From assembly GCA_034770075.1 (NCBI GenBank), contig CM068383.1, forward strand, positions 11,559,778 to 11,623,777: a DNA stretch of 64,000 nucleotides. The letters run 5' to 3'. The notes beneath the pieces were generated by a model. It ran no database searches. It saw only the letters and a program-made list of their open reading frames with translations, and was not told the origin of the DNA. How positions within the stretch are numbered: the first letter of the stretch is position 1; each line of letters starts with the position of its first letter. Positions 1 to 12,307 of this stretch are shown piece by piece. Made by a program: the position numbers and the translations under genes. The stretch comes from Aralia elata (taxonomy: Eukaryota > Streptophyta > Magnoliopsida > Apiales > Araliaceae).

Positions 1-2
1 AT

Positions 3-502
3 AAAATTTTATACAATTGTGCAAACAAATTAAATGAAGAAAATAATAGGCTTAAAAAGGAAAATGAAAATCTAAATGAAAGTTTGAAAATGAAAGATGC
101 ATGTATTGATGCTTTTAATGATGGAAAATTAGTAAACATGCAAAACAATAATGAGGAAGAAATAATCTCCTTAAAAGGGATCTTGCAAAGTTTGTTCAAG
201 GAGAAGAAAACTTGAAAATTATGTTAGGCGCTCAAAGGTCAAGTCTTGATAAACAAGGAATTGGTTTTAGTCCTGTTAAAAATGTGAAAAGCACCACTAA
301 TAAAATTAGAGTAATAAATAATGAACCTAAGTACAAACCTCTTTATTGTTCACCTTTTATCACTTGCAGGAATTGTGGATTAAAAGGACATTTCGATACA
401 AATTGCAATAAAATAAAGATAAAACAAGTATGGGTAAAGAAAGGTGAATTAACTGCTACGAACAAAATCGGACCCAAACAAATTTGGGTACCAAAAAGAT
501 GA
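3..502 (+). pseudogene. gag remnant (coiled coil plus zinc knuckle)
   Basis: The first 200 bases read in one frame as an Asn/Glu/Lys-rich coiled-coil stretch that stops near 213. A frameshift near 205 moves the reading frame to the one that continues to 502. That second part holds a CCHC knuckle, CRNCGLKGHFDTNC, the nucleic-acid-binding motif of retrotransposon Gag, then a basic tail ending IWVPKR as in SIRE-type gag. Gag would package element RNA in cytoplasmic particles. The N-terminal capsid region lies outside the window. Confidence 0.75.
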
Positions 503-549
503 GATGTTTCGTTGTTTTGTAGGTATGCTTAAAGGCTAATGTACCATCA

Positions 550-3500
550 CATAAATGGGTACTAGACGGTGGGTGCTCAAGACACATGACAGGTGATAAA
601 TCAAAATTCACTTCACTTGTAGCAAAGAAAGGAGGAACCACCTTTGGAGACGACACCACATGCCAGATCATCGGTAAAGGTAAAATTGGAAATGGTAAGG
701 TTTTCATTGACAATATCCAATATGTTGAAGGTTTAAAATATAACTTAATTAGTGTAAGTCAACTAATGGATAGTGGTCATAAAGTTGTTTTTGATAAAAA
801 TAAATGTGCTATCATTCATGTTTCTCATAATATTCCTTTAGTAACAAGGAAGGTAATATCTATACAATTAATTTTGAAAATCAAAATGATGAGATTTGTT
901 TAGCTGCTGTTAAGGACCAAACCATCCTATGGCATAGAAGGTTAGGACATGTGCATATGGAGTTAATTAACAAGTTAGTTACTAAGAACCTTGTCAAAGG
1001 TCTACCAAAGTTGAAATATGAAAAGACAGGATTATGCAATGCATGCCAATTAGATAAACAATCAAGAAATTCTTTTACAAGCAAAAATCAGGTATCAACT
1101 TCTTTACCTCTTCAATTATTACATCTTGATTTATTTGGTCCTGAGGGATATGCTAGTTTGGGAAATAATCATTATGCCTTTGTTATTGTAGATGATTTTT
1201 CAAGATTTACATGGGTTATATTTTTGAAAACTAAAGATCAAGCTTTTGTAGAATTTGAAAAGCTTATAAAAAATCTTGAAACCAAGCATAACTTCAAGTT
1301 AGTCGGCATAAGGAGTGATCACGGTAGTGAATTTGGAAAAGATTTCATTCCATACTACAATGAAAATGGTGTTACTCATGAGTTTTCAGCACCAAGAAAG
1401 CCACAACAAAATGGTGTGGTGGAATGCAAAAATCGTACTCTTTAGGAAACAACAAGGACATTACTTCAAGAAAGTAAACTGCCTAAGAAATTTTGGGTAG
1501 AGGCTGTAAGTACTGCATGTTACATTTTGAATAGAGTACTAATTAGACCCATCTTATTAAAAACACCATATGAGCTAATAAACAAGAGAATTCCTAATAT
1601 TAGCTATTTTAAAGTATTTGGTGTTAAATGTTTCGTTTTAAATACTAATAGTAATCTTGTAAAATTTGATGCTAAATCTATATTTCTTGGTTATTCATTG
1701 CATAGTAAGGCATATATGGTCTATAATCTTGATAAATATAAATTTAACTGTGATATATCAAAAGACGAAAATGAGGATTCTGCAAGAAAACTTAGTGGTA
1801 AATAGACAACTCAATTCAGATAGTCTCAACCGTCTACTTTAGAAAGAAACAGATGAACCAAAACAGACAGATGAAAACAGATGACCAGAGCCGTCTGCTT
1901 TAGAAGAAAACTCAGACGAACCTTCAGATACAGAAACCGAATTTCCAGAACATGAACCTGAAGAATAATTATCCACTGTAAGGAAGTGTGAGAAATCATC
2001 CACCCAATCTAATCATCGGAGATCCCAACACATGGATGAATACAAGAAGGAAAGCACGAAATTATTGTGCATTTTCAGCCTTTCTCTCATAGAGAGAACT
2101 AAAAAATGCCAAGGAAGTAATTCAAGATGAAAATTGGACAATCGCCATGCAAGAAGAATTGAACCAATTCAAAAGATGTCAGGTATGGGATTTAGTTAAA
2201 CCTCCTAAAGATGCTTCTATAATAGGTACAAAATGGGTTTTTAAAAATAAACTTGATAAAAATGGCATAATAACTAGAAACAAAGCAAGGTTAGTAGCTC
2301 AAGGCTATAACCAACAGAAAGAAATAGATTTTGAAGAAACCTTTGCCCCTGTTGCAAGGTTAGAAGCAATTACAATCTTGTTAGCTTATGCATGTTATAG
2401 AAAATTCAAATTATATCAAATAGATGTAAAAAGTGCTTTCTTAAATGGATATTTGAATGAAGAAGTGTATGTTAAGCAACCACCAGGATTTGAACATGAA
2501 AAATATCCACATCATGTGTTTAAATTGAAAAAGACTTTGTATGGATTAAAACAAGCTCCAAGAACTTGGTATGAAAGGTTAAGTAAGTTTTTATTAGATA
2601 ATGGTTTTAATCGTGGAAAAATTGATTCTACTCTTTTTATTAAAACCAAAAATAAGGATTTATTAATTGTTCAAATTTATGTTGATGATATAATTTTTGG
2701 AGCTACTACTAACTCTTTGTGCGAGTGGTTTTCCCAATGAATGCATAACGAATTTGATATGAGCCTTATGGGTGAGTTAAATTATTTCTTGGGGCTTCAA
2801 ACCAAACAATCCAATGAACACATTCATCAAACGAAGTATGTAAATGAGTTATTAAAGAGATTTGGTTTTGAAAATACAAAACCAAAGGCAACCCCAATAA
2901 GCACAACTGTCAAGTTAACAACTGATGCTATAGGTAAAGATGTTGAGGTAACAATATATAGATGTATGATTGGTTGTTTTCTGTATTTAACTACATCTAG
3001 ACCTGATATTATGTATAGTGTATGCTTATGTGCTAGATTTCAGGCTCAACCCAAAGAATCACATCTTAAAGCTGTAAAAAGAATATTTAAATATTTAGCT
3101 GGTACAATTAATCTTGGATTATTTTATCCTGTATCTCCCAGTTTTGAACTCATTGGATACTCAGATGCAGATTATGCAAGATGCCAAGTTGATAGAAAAA
3201 GCACCAGTGGTCCATGTGAATTCCTAGGTCAAAGCCTTGTGGCTTGGCACAGTAAGAAACACACATCAGTTGCCTTGTCCACTACTGAAGGTGAATATCT
3301 GGCTGCAGGTAGTTGTTGTTCACAAATTTTGTGGATGATATAAACCTTACATGATTTTAATGTGATATGTGAAAATGTGCCTATTATGTGTGACAATACT
3401 AGTGCGATTGATATTTCAAAAAATCACGTGCTTCATTCTCGTACTAAACATATTGAAGTGAGAAATCATTTTTTGAGAGATAATGTTGCTAAAGGATTAA

Positions 3501-3595
3501 TTAAATTAGTATTTGTACCTACTGAACATCAATTGGCTGACATTTTCATAAAACCTTTAAGTGAAGAGCGTTTTGTACTTTGCGAAAAGAGCTAG
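550..3595 (+). pseudogene. pol remnant: protease, integrase, RT, RNase H
   Basis: Protease begins at 550 with LDGGCSRHMTGD; the catalytic triad expected as DSG reads DGG. The integrase zinc domain follows (HRRLGH...CNAC, 930-1050), then the catalytic core with DLFGPEG, RSDHGSEFG and PQQNGVVE (1120-1430). RT runs from 2147 with YVDD at 2680-2691, and RNase H with YSDADYA and LSTTEGEYLAAGS at 3160-3310. In-frame stops occur at 1443 (TAG where CAG is expected), 2738 (TGA) and 3341 (TAA where CAA is expected). Frame changes lie between 900 and 950 and between 1805 and 2147, where 1806-2140 is a degraded linker. It cannot encode a working polyprotein. Confidence 0.85.
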
Positions 3596-3870
3596 TCATG
3601 TCTGTTTGTACTTAATCGATAATATATATTAAAAAAAATTAAAAAAAATCACTATCAGTTTTTAATAAGGGCAAAATTGGTACCATTAGTTCACTAAAGG
3701 GTTTTTGGCTACATTTCTTTTAGCGGGAACAAACAACTTAAGGGTTTAAGTCTTGCGCTTTACCTTCTCCCTTACTGCATTCGTTCGTCTCCCTTCTCTC
3801 TCTACTTCATCTTCTTTCGATCTCTCCCAAACAAGAAAAGCTAGGGTTTGGCTAGAGTGTTTCAGATCTA

Positions 3871-5013
3871 ATGGCTAAGACAAGGGGAGGGCATACCGTT
3901 AACACCGGTCGACAACCCGTTCGACGAAAAGAGAAATTGACAGTGGCTCTAAGAGAAACGCAACGGCTAAATCGAAATCTTCAAAAGCTTGCTGCAGATC
4001 TGGGTGCATCATCTTCTCGAATGAAACAAAAATCTTCAAAGGGTAAAACCCCCATAGCTGTGAGTATTTTCGATTCTCTTCCCTCTATTCCTCATATTCA
4101 TGGCACAACCTTAACTTTTAGGTCTTCTAAATTCGTCACTCGATTTCAAAACACAATGATAAACAAAACAATTATCTTGGGAAAATAGGTTGACCCAATT
4201 TCATTTCAAAATATTGGGGTCACACAATTGTTTGAGAAAGTTGGTTTATCTACTATGCTCTTCCCTTCCAACTCTGCTTATCCTGTGTTAATTAAGTAAT
4301 TCTATGGAAATATGTCAGTTACATCTAATAGGATTCATACTTTTCTGGCTCTTAACCTTTTACTCTTAAGGGCCCAATTGAATTTGACAATTTATCTCTT
4401 CTTGATTAACTAAGGATTGTCAAATATTGTTCCACAACTGAATTGGTATCCTTGCCCACTGTTCTTGAAACAACACCTCTAAACAGTGTTCTTCATAAGG
4501 TCATTCATGCAAGTTTAGTTCCTAAAACAGGTGAAAGGTCTGATATGACCTATCAAGACTTAATACTCTCAACATTAATTTTATATGGAAAAAAAATTTA
4601 ATTTTGCTTTGTTCATGATAAATCATATGGAAAGTTGTCTTAAGAATAAAACCAAATGTTTTCCTTATGGTGGTTTTCTAACCAAGGTCTTTGCTCACTT
4701 TGGAATTTCATTTGAAAATGAGGAAATGGTTCCTCTGTCCGAGGTAATTGATGAATCAGTTTTTACAAATTCAAAATTGAAAATTACTGCTAATGGTACT
4801 TTGTCTTGGGTTTTATCTGAACCCCCTATTCCAGACCTTTCTTTTGCTCTGCCTGATCCTTCAATATCTACTACTCCTCAAGTATCTGAACTTATTGAAC
4901 TTATTCAAAAAATGGACAAAAAACTAGACACTGTGATTAACATTGTCAATTCCTTCTCTGTCACACTCAATTCATTCTCCGATAAGATCAACACAGCTAC
5001 ATATAAGGTTTAA
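3871..5013 (+). pseudogene. SIRE accessory ORF (env-like position), broken
   Basis: An ORF starts ATG at 3871 (MAKTRGGHTVNTGRQP...) after a pyrimidine-rich leader (3780-3850), about 275 bases past the pol stop. It is Arg/Lys-rich, then stops at 4188. After a degraded stretch, coding character resumes at 4585-5013 with LPYG-like, VFAHFGISFENEE and a C-terminal coiled coil (SELIELIQKMDKKLDTVIN). The HFG block resembles the conserved part of proteins annotated as 'putative plant transposon protein' in plant retroelements. SIRE elements carry an additional ORF here, called env-like; no signal peptide or membrane segment is visible in this copy. Function is unknown. Confidence 0.55.
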
Positions 5014-5079
5014 TGCATTGGTTGAAGCTTGTAAGAACCTTCCTGACTCTGATGAGGACTAAAACTCCTCCTTTTTGAT

Positions 5080-5471
5080 AATGCCAAAGGGGGAGAGAAT
5101 TGAGGGGCTGAAGAAAATATGGATATGAAATATGGATATGGAGGGTGGTTTTGGTTTTTTGTTAATTATTATTTTTGGATATATTGGTTAAACTTTGAGA
5201 ATATTGACTGTTTATGTCTGATGGCAATATTGACTAGGTATTATGATATTGTTTATGTCTAATGGCAATATTATTGACTGGGTATTATGATATCCGATGA
5301 TCATTTGATCATTATGTTATAAATTGTTTGGATATTATATTATCTGTTATGGTTTATCATTGTTATCTTTCATAACAGTTTTTGTGATAGTATAGGCATA
5401 AATTTAGGGGGAGCCATATAGTTAGGGGGAGCATATTGCACTTATTTTGTCATCATCAAAAATGGGAAGAA
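5080..5471 (+). other. SIRE purine tracts before the 3' LTR
   Basis: The sequence has CCAAAGGGGGAGAGAA near 5083, then TAGGGGGAGC twice near 5405-5432, then TCATCATCAAAAATGGGAAG immediately before the LTR. The last is the position of the plus-strand priming polypurine tract and appears degraded (GGGAAG where GGGGGAG is typical). Short TATGG/TATTGACT repeats fill 5105-5390. Confidence 0.6.
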
Positions 5472-6712
5472 TGTTAGTTATTGAATAATTAATGTTTTGA
5501 ATGATAACAAAATTACGTGTGCTTGCATGGGATTGCATGGATTATGGTTTGATATAATATTATATAATATGCATGGATTATGGTTGGATATAATATTATG
5601 GATTATGGGTGGTTATAATGTTAAAATATAACAGTCCATATAATCTAAATTTCGTGATTTCTGAAATCTCTCATCTCAGTTGTTGAGTGGGAATAAATTT
5701 GGCTAATTGTTAAGTTAATTCAAATTTGAATTAGAAGCTTAAAAAGGTATCTGATCTAAATATAGAAGATTGTTAACAGCCTTATCTTTCATATCTTTTA
5801 TATCCTTTCATATCAGTTGGATATCATATCTTTTGAATGAGCTTATCAAGGAAACAATATATGTGTTGATTCAAATATTAGTTGCTGATTTTTGTGAAGT
5901 TGATTAACTGTGACTGAGGATTTCATGGGATCAGTTTTCACATAGCTGTTGGAAGCTTTACTATAAAAATATCATCCTGCTCGACTAGTGAAGATACAAC
6001 TTGGAAAAGCTTCAATCAATCTTATACATTTTATTTAATAGCTATTCCAAGTTTCTTTCCAGCAATTCATTTGTACTGTTCTTAAATTGTATTGTGCTGG
6101 AAACTTGATAGTTTGTAATCATTATCTTTATTCTAAGTTTAAGCCGTGTTCGGCTTGGTCTATTTAGAGTAGATAGGATTTGTTCGTAGAAAAGCTTTCA
6201 AGATTGCAGAGGTGCAAAGGTCTCAGTTGTGTGAAAGGTTGTAGAGGTGCAAAGGGGCAGTGGTGTCCATCAGTGGAAAGCTTATTTTGAACAGGGGAGT
6301 TTTTTTATTGTGTATTGAAAAGTTTATTTAATAAAAAGAGTCTCCAATACTAATTGGTATTGGACATGGATTAGGCCATTAGTTAGAGGTTAAGGGTCGA
6401 ACCACGTAAAAATCGTTGTGTCTATAGTTTGCTAATGTGTGTGGCTTGTTAATTTAAGATTTCATTCTGTCTTTAAAGTATTCTGCATATCGTTGTTATG
6501 TTGGGTCTCGAATTGTACTAATCCAGACAACAAAGCAGACAGGGTATCTTGTCTGATAATACTCAAACGAAGAACAATAACTAAAGCAGACAGCAAAGCA
6601 GACACTCATTCTTGTCTGATTTCTATCTGCAGAAATAAATTTGAAAAGTTAACTTTGTTTATCACTTCCACCTATTCACCCCCCTCTAGGTGTGTTTATA
6701 CACTAAATTACA
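5472..6712 (+). repeat. 3' LTR of the SIRE-type element
   Basis: It begins TGTTAGTTATTG just after the purine tract and probably ends CTAAATTACA at 6712, giving 1241 bp, within the usual SIRE LTR size. The block GTCGAACCACGTAAA (near 6395) and ATTCACCCCCCTCTAGGTG (near 6674) are typical of the 3' part of copia LTRs. The start is fairly sure; the end is a judgement because the 5' LTR is not available for comparison. Confidence 0.65.
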
Positions 6713-7145
6713 ATATGTAGTAGCATTCTTCTTTAGTTTGATATCAAGCACATCCTAAAACAAATGGTACATCATATTTTATGACATGATAATAACGAAT
6801 TCAGTCAGTGTAGAAAGTGATATGGGTGATGATGAAGAAAATGAAAGAGATGGAGTAATCGTTAATGGTGTATCGCCTTAGTAAGTTACCAAACTTTTGT
6901 GAGGTTAGTAAGGTCTGTTTTTGGTTAATATATTTGTATATCTCTTGTTTTAGTTTTCTATATAGGTAATTTTATCTGCTCTTTTTTTTCAATTTTCTTT
7001 TAGATCCAAACAAATAATTCTAAATTGCTTCTAAACAAATAAATCCAATATTTTTTACTAGAAGAATTCTAAATTAAGTGATCCCAATTCAAAATCTGAA
7101 TTTCTTTAGCACTGTATGACATTGAGCAGAGAGAATGGGAGAATA
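6713..7145. other. no recognisable feature
   Basis: AT-rich unique sequence between the SIRE LTR and the MYB relic. The last 60 bases may be eroded upstream exon of the MYB gene, but no MYB residues can be aligned with confidence before 7146. Confidence 0.5.
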
Positions 7146-7196
7146 TGGTACGGTGAAGGGAATTGGAACGTGATGCATAAGAATTCAAGGCTCAAG

Positions 7197-9197
7197 TGAA
7201 AGTGATATGCCCTCAAGCCAATTACATTTGATGTAATAAGCATTTACTTTGTAATCTTATTCAAATATTAATAATAGTATAAAAGGCATATTTTATCCAT
7301 GTTAATTGATTGAATTAATAAATGTGATAAACCCATAGTTTTAGAGCAATGCTTTTAGAATCATGATGAGATCATGAGATCTAAATTCAAGAAAGCTCAA
7401 AACTAAAATATTCCTAATCGATGGATCACTAATAAAGGGATTACTGATTCCGGATAGATTAGTACATATAATGCTTGATCTGTTGAAGATAATGATTGAT
7501 CTCATAATCATTTGTGTGGAGACACTAAAGCTAGTATGTAGGTGCTTATTAGAGAATAAGTTCACTGAACGTGACTCGCTTAAAGAACCCTAATGGAGTT
7601 TTATTCACCTGTCAATAGGAAGTTCTTAAAGTGATAGTAGTACAAGTGATCCTTGGACTTGAGATCATCATAGTACCTTGTGTGTGCAGAGTTATACTTT
7701 GTCATATTCCTTAATACCTTAGTGTATGTTATAGGATATGTACGGGTATAATAAAGTATATACGGAGGTAGGTGAATGATCGACAAATGATCTACCACTT
7801 CTGATAAAGGGAGAGAATGTCCTATGCGATTTGATAAATGACAGCTCAGAAATCCCTGGCCAGGGTTGAATGAAAATTAGAAAGGAGTTTCTAATTTACA
7901 TTAATCAGAGTTGTGCATTCTTAAATCGAAATGCATATGATTAAATAAAATAAGACTTGTCAGTAAATCTATGTCTTATATTTAATCGGGATATTGTATG
8001 GTAGAAGGATTGAATTGTACGATAACTACTACTGAATAGGTTCTATGTGATTAAACGTTGATTTCATATTATACGGATAGTCATGATACATTATCGTAAG
8101 GTGTCACTCATGATGTAGAATAAATATTATTTATTTATATATGAATTAAAGGAGTTTAATTCATTATAAATAATATTAGAATGGTTCTAATTTATTTATT
8201 CTACTACCGGCATAATATTGAACCTAAAGGGTCACACCGCAAAAGAATAATATTATATTGGGAACAATTGGCTTAATGATAATAAATTAAGTATTTAATT
8301 TATTAGTTGAATAAATTGAAATGCTTAATATTTATAATGATATATTTGTAGAAATATTGAATTATAAATTAATGAGAGAAATCTTATTATTATTATCATT
8401 TAATTCTTAATTAGATTGAGAATTAAATTAAATGAAATGCAAATGCAAATTAAAGATTGGTCAAATACTTGCTTAATGTTGATTAAGCAAGTAACATGTG
8501 TTAGTTGCATACATAAGTAACATGTGTTAGTTGCATACATGAATAACATGTGTTAGTTGCATACATGAATAACATGTGGGTTAGGAGCAAAATGTATACT
8601 TACATTTTGTGTAAGTATTGTATACTTGCAAGTATCCTAATGAGATTAGAATTTCCTAATTAACGTGGTTAATCAACTAGCCTCCATCTCATTCAAGAAC
8701 ACATCCAAGTTAGAGATCAATTGGTGTATGGGCACTAGATCAAGTTGTTGATAATAGATCATCTAAGTGTTCTTCAAGAATAGTTCTTGTTGTTCTTAAG
8801 AGTTAGAAATAAAAGAACTAATTGGATTAGCCATCCAAGATTTTTAGGAAATCAAATATTGTTCCTTGTATAATCGTTCTTGGTGGATCACCTTTAGAGT
8901 GCTACATACACTTTGTAGCTTATGTTTGATCCTTGAATTTGGTGATATTGGAGGAGCTTGAAGAAATCAAAGAGTTGAATCTTCAAAAGACATTAGAGGA
9001 ACTTGAAGAAATTAAGGAATTGATCTTGTAGCAGTTCAAGAGTTGAATCTTCAAAGGTATAATTTCTTGTTCTTCTTCTATCAATTAATAGTTATGCATA
9101 AGGTGATTCATGGGAAGTTCTAGAAAATTTTTAATTTCATTTTCTGCTGCGTTTTACAATTTCATTGTATCTTTGATCGTGTTTCTGCAAACTAACA
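7197..9197. mobile_element. solo LTR, 2001 bp, TSD TCAAG
   Basis: It starts TGAAAGTGATATGCCC and ends AAACTAACA, flanked by TCAAG at 7192-7196 and 9198-9202. No internal region or second LTR is present, so it is best explained by LTR-LTR recombination after insertion into the MYB exon. Removing it and one duplication rejoins MYB coding sequence in frame, which supports both boundaries. The orientation is probably + because the T-rich TTTCTGCTGCGTTTTAC segment near the end is typical of LTR 3' ends. The family is unassigned. Confidence 0.8.
8492..8579. repeat. 26-bp tandem repeat, 3.4 copies
   Basis: The unit TAACATGTGTTAGTTGCATA plus CATGAA repeats at 8492, 8518 and 8544, with a partial fourth at 8570. 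It lies inside the solo LTR. Units differ by only one or two bases. Confidence 0.9.
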
Positions 9198-9689
9198 TCA
9201 AGATGGGTCCCTTTACTCCCGAGGAAGAAAACACCATCATCAACCTTCACGCTAAGTTTGGTAACAAATCGGCTCGCTTGGACTCAGGTAATTTTATTAT
9301 TAATCTCTACTATTATATCATTATTTGATTAATTCATTTTCATCAAAAAAAAAAACTATTAAACATCGCTGCCAGCAATTTTATTTTATTTGTTGTCATG
9401 TGGGTATTCATGGTAATTAATGATTCAAAGATTGATGGTAGAAAGATAAAAATTTGTTTAGGAGAGGAAAAGGGTGCTCTGATCCTTTATGGGTTTTTAA
9501 ACGTAAAAATTATTTGCAAAAAATACTTGCGGTATCCACAAGAATTCTAAGAATTCTAATTGGGACCACTCAATTCTTGGATGGACGGTGCCAGATTAGC
9601 TGACTTAATTCTTATTTTGTCTGATTTGTATTTTTATTTATCTGCACAGCTTGATGGAAGAACCGATCGATAATGAAATAAAGAATTAC

Positions 9690-11020
9690 AGTAAAGCTAG
9701 TTGTTGAAGAGATGTCGTCTAGCGGGTGGCTCACAAGTTTTTTCAGAGATTTTGGATTTGGATTATGTTTTGCAAGCAAGCAGTAGTGGTAGTGGTAATG
9801 GTAGTGATCTCGATCTGCATCAGCTAGCATTGATTAAATCTGCATGGGGAAATGGAAATTACTAGCTCATTATGCTTTGCTTTTTATCAATCCTAGCCTG
9901 TGAATATAGATTATAGGAGACAAATTACTGACTATGCTTGTATCCAGTATATATGCAACGGACAAGTTTATGTAATTTACTGCATGTGTACGCATACTTC
10001 AAAGTTAATCATTTATCATATTTATCCTCTTTGCTTGTTGACGAATCATTCAGTTCCTCCAACTTATCCTAGACAACAAGTTGTCAAAACGTCCCATATA
10101 TATTTGTCAATTATCTAATTTGTCAACCACAAGTCTTACGTCTTGAAGAGATGTTCAATGAAGAAGCACCAAAAGAGGTAAAAGGAGAAGAAAAAGGAAA
10201 AGTGGATGTGATCAAATTAAGAAATTAAAATAATTGATGAAAAAGATTGTTGAAGAACTTGTCAAAATTGAGAAAATAGAATAAGAGATTGTTGACGAAA
10301 ATGATGATTTCAAAATTCCATGTATGATTTCAATATTCACTCCAAAATTGAAAGTTTATTTGATTGAATCGGGGATAATTTAATACACTCTTTCAAAACT
10401 TTGAGTAAATTCTAAATAAATTGTGAGTAATTTTTTTTCCATATAAATTTTTTAATATTGAAGTGTTGATCTTTAATATTTTTCATTTAAAAAAAGAACA
10501 AAATGTTCCTACATGTTATAATTAAAATACGAAGATATTATTAATTTGCTTATAAAAAAGGAATGCACACTTTTATTGCATTTTAATTTACTAGAAGTAT
10601 AAAATGATATGATATTCTTAAATTTATCATCACAATTATATTACTATACCATCACTATTAACTAAACACTCAATAAATTTAAAAGTAAAGTTAAACATGA
10701 AACACAAATATATCCTTAGAATTTATAAAATTTACAAATGTGATTCTTTTTTTGTGGAATGGAGGGAGTAATATTAAAGATTGTATTATCTAAAATTAAA
10801 TTTGTTTATACTAATTTTAAATATTAGAATTTTAGAAAAACTTTAAGAATTTAAAATAAAACACATTTTGTAAAACGGATCAAATATTAATTATCTGGGT
10901 GAAAATATTAGAATTTATGATCATATTTAATACTCTATTGCATTTGATCAAATATTAAAATTTACGAGCATTCTCATAAATTCTAATATTTTTAAATTTA
11001 TTCTATTAATAAAAAATAAT
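9690..11020. other. intergenic, one possible MITE terminus
   Basis: No coding region is recognised. At 10737-10770 the reverse complement begins TACTCCCTCCATTCCAC, which resembles the terminus of Stowaway/mariner-type MITEs, but no second terminus is found nearby. The rest is AT-rich. Confidence 0.4.
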
Positions 11021-11025
11021 AATAA

Positions 11026-11238
11026 TAAAGGAAACTGATTATGCTTCTTATTGAAAATAGAAAGATAACTGAGGCTTTTATAAAGCCTTACAAACAGAAA
11101 AATCGAAATACAAGGAAAACACATCTAAACAGAATTGAACAAATCAACTCCTACAAACTAGCTTACTTGACAGTTTAAACAATAATTCCTACCTATTATT
11201 TAGCTATCACGTTGCAGACCAAGTCAATAGCTCCAACA
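11026..11238 (-). repeat. 3' LTR of the split copia element
   Basis: It matches 22228-22440 base for base except GACAGTT versus GACACTT. It is separated from its own pol gene by the nested gypsy element, so transcripts from the 5' LTR would meet the nested LTR first. Confidence 0.92.
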
Positions 11239-11288
11239 AATTCCTCCCCGTAAACTGAAATATGCTGAATCAGCATCAGTTTACTCCT

Positions 11289-11911
11289 TGTAGGTACAGA
11301 AATTACACCTTGCTAGGGTTAGGGTTTCGTATTGGCCGGAGAGGAGAGAAATCCACGAAGGGTACGGAACTGATTAATTGATTGATTGAAGAGGGGAGAA
11401 GAACAGGTGGGCAATTACTCCAATGACACGTGGCAGAACTCCTAGAATCCGGAAACCGGGTTAGGGTAGCAGGGATTCCAAGAGCCTTCTAGAGTCTTCG
11501 AGTTGTGAGAGAGTTTCAAGTGTTTAGAGCTTCCAAGAGTCTAAGTGTAATGTCTTGAGAGCGATCCCCTTTTCTCAGAATAGAGGGGCTATTTATAGAG
11601 TTTTCCTGGAAAATAGTCACATGCCAGGCACATGTTTTAAGGGAAATTCCCGAAATACCCTTTAATTATGTTTTAAAGGAGAAATTCCAGAAATGCCCTT
11701 TAATCATCAAAGTAATGCCCAAATTGCCCTGTTCTTCTAGCCGCCAATCCAATCCCTCAATCAATTCCCAAAATAGGTCGCATCCACGAGTCTTCTGCCT
11801 TGGAACACGTGGAGACTTCCCCGGGTCTAACGCATTTAATTAGGTTTTTGTAAACCCTAATTTGTACATTTAATTAGGTCACATGAACCCTAATTTGCAC
11901 ATGGGCCCACA
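11289..11911 (-). repeat. 3' LTR of the Tat-type gag-only element
   Basis: It runs TGTAGGTACAG to GGGCCCACA, 623 bp. The polypurine tract on the minus strand (GCGCAGGGGGCAAA) lies immediately beside it at 11912-11925. A TATA-like CTCTATAAATAG (minus) is at 11589-11600. Confidence 0.9.
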
Positions 11912-12307
11912 TTTGCCCCCTGCGCGAGAGTCACGATTCCTGAGAGACGCTCGTGCAAAATACTCCAAGCTTTCGAATGATTTTGTGTGACTCCCCTTGT
12001 TCAAGTCTTGAAGTTTAGAGTTCTAGAAGAGGGAACCCCTAGGGGCCAAACCATTAGGGTTAAACCCTAAGGAGGCCAGACCTAGAAGGGCTCTTCCTTG
12101 AAACTCTTGGTAGATCATCTGAAAGCTTCCTTATTTTGCTCAATATTTATTTCCTTATTTTCTGAGAATTAAAACAAGGAAGATCATCAGATATCATTAA
12201 ATAAAATCCAATAATCAAATCGTATTTTATTATTTAGAAACAAAATCTTCCTTTATTAAAATTTTATAAAGCAAGATCTTTTCCCTTAAGAAAATCAAAC
12301 ATTCAAT

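Larger units (their letters stand above)
1..6712 (+). mobile_element. SIRE-type Ty1/copia element, 3' part, decayed
   Basis: The window opens inside gag, so the 5' LTR and gag start lie outside. The order is gag coiled coil and zinc knuckle, protease, integrase, reverse transcriptase, RNase H, an extra ORF, purine tracts and a 3' LTR. The order PR-INT-RT-RH defines Ty1/copia. The extra ORF after pol, the repeated GGGGGAG purine tracts and the long LTR ending in a CCCCCCTCTAGGTG block are typical of the SIRE/Maximus lineage (known family traits). Several frameshifts and in-frame stops make it non-coding today. The flanking duplication cannot be checked because the 5' end is missing. Confidence 0.85.
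7146..9689 (+). pseudogene. R2R3-MYB relic, subgroup 18 (GAMYB-like)
   Basis: 7146-7196 reads WYGEGNWNVMHKNSRLK, matching the R2 helix region GEGNWNAVQKNSGL of GAMYB-type factors. 9203-9287 continues MGPFTPEEENTIINLHAKFGNKSARL, the start of R3. 9650-9689 (after an AG acceptor at 9648) gives L-GRTD-NEIKNY of R3. The second intron (9288-9649) sits at the usual position within R3, so this came from genomic DNA. Broken points: about 18 residues of R2 (RCGKSC...LRPN) are missing, a conserved R3 Trp is Ser, bases are lost before the donor, and a 4-base CGAT duplication follows GRTD. A solo LTR splits the first exon. Nothing downstream of NEIKNY is recognised. Intact relatives are nuclear transcription factors of gibberellin and anther development. 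Confidence 0.75.

Noticed and set aside
6380..6420. GGGTCGAACCACG as a tRNA T-arm
   Set aside because: It is part of the conserved 3' region of copia LTRs; no cloverleaf can be drawn.
7341..7798. Minus-strand ORFs of 65-74 codons
   Set aside because: They lie inside the solo LTR and have no protein-like pattern.
9160..9202. Residues LIVFLQTNIK read as the end of MYB R2 (like WINYLRPNIK)
   Set aside because: The TCAAG duplication shows that sequence up to 9197 belongs to the solo LTR; the resemblance is accidental and the true upstream MYB sequence is at 7146-7196.
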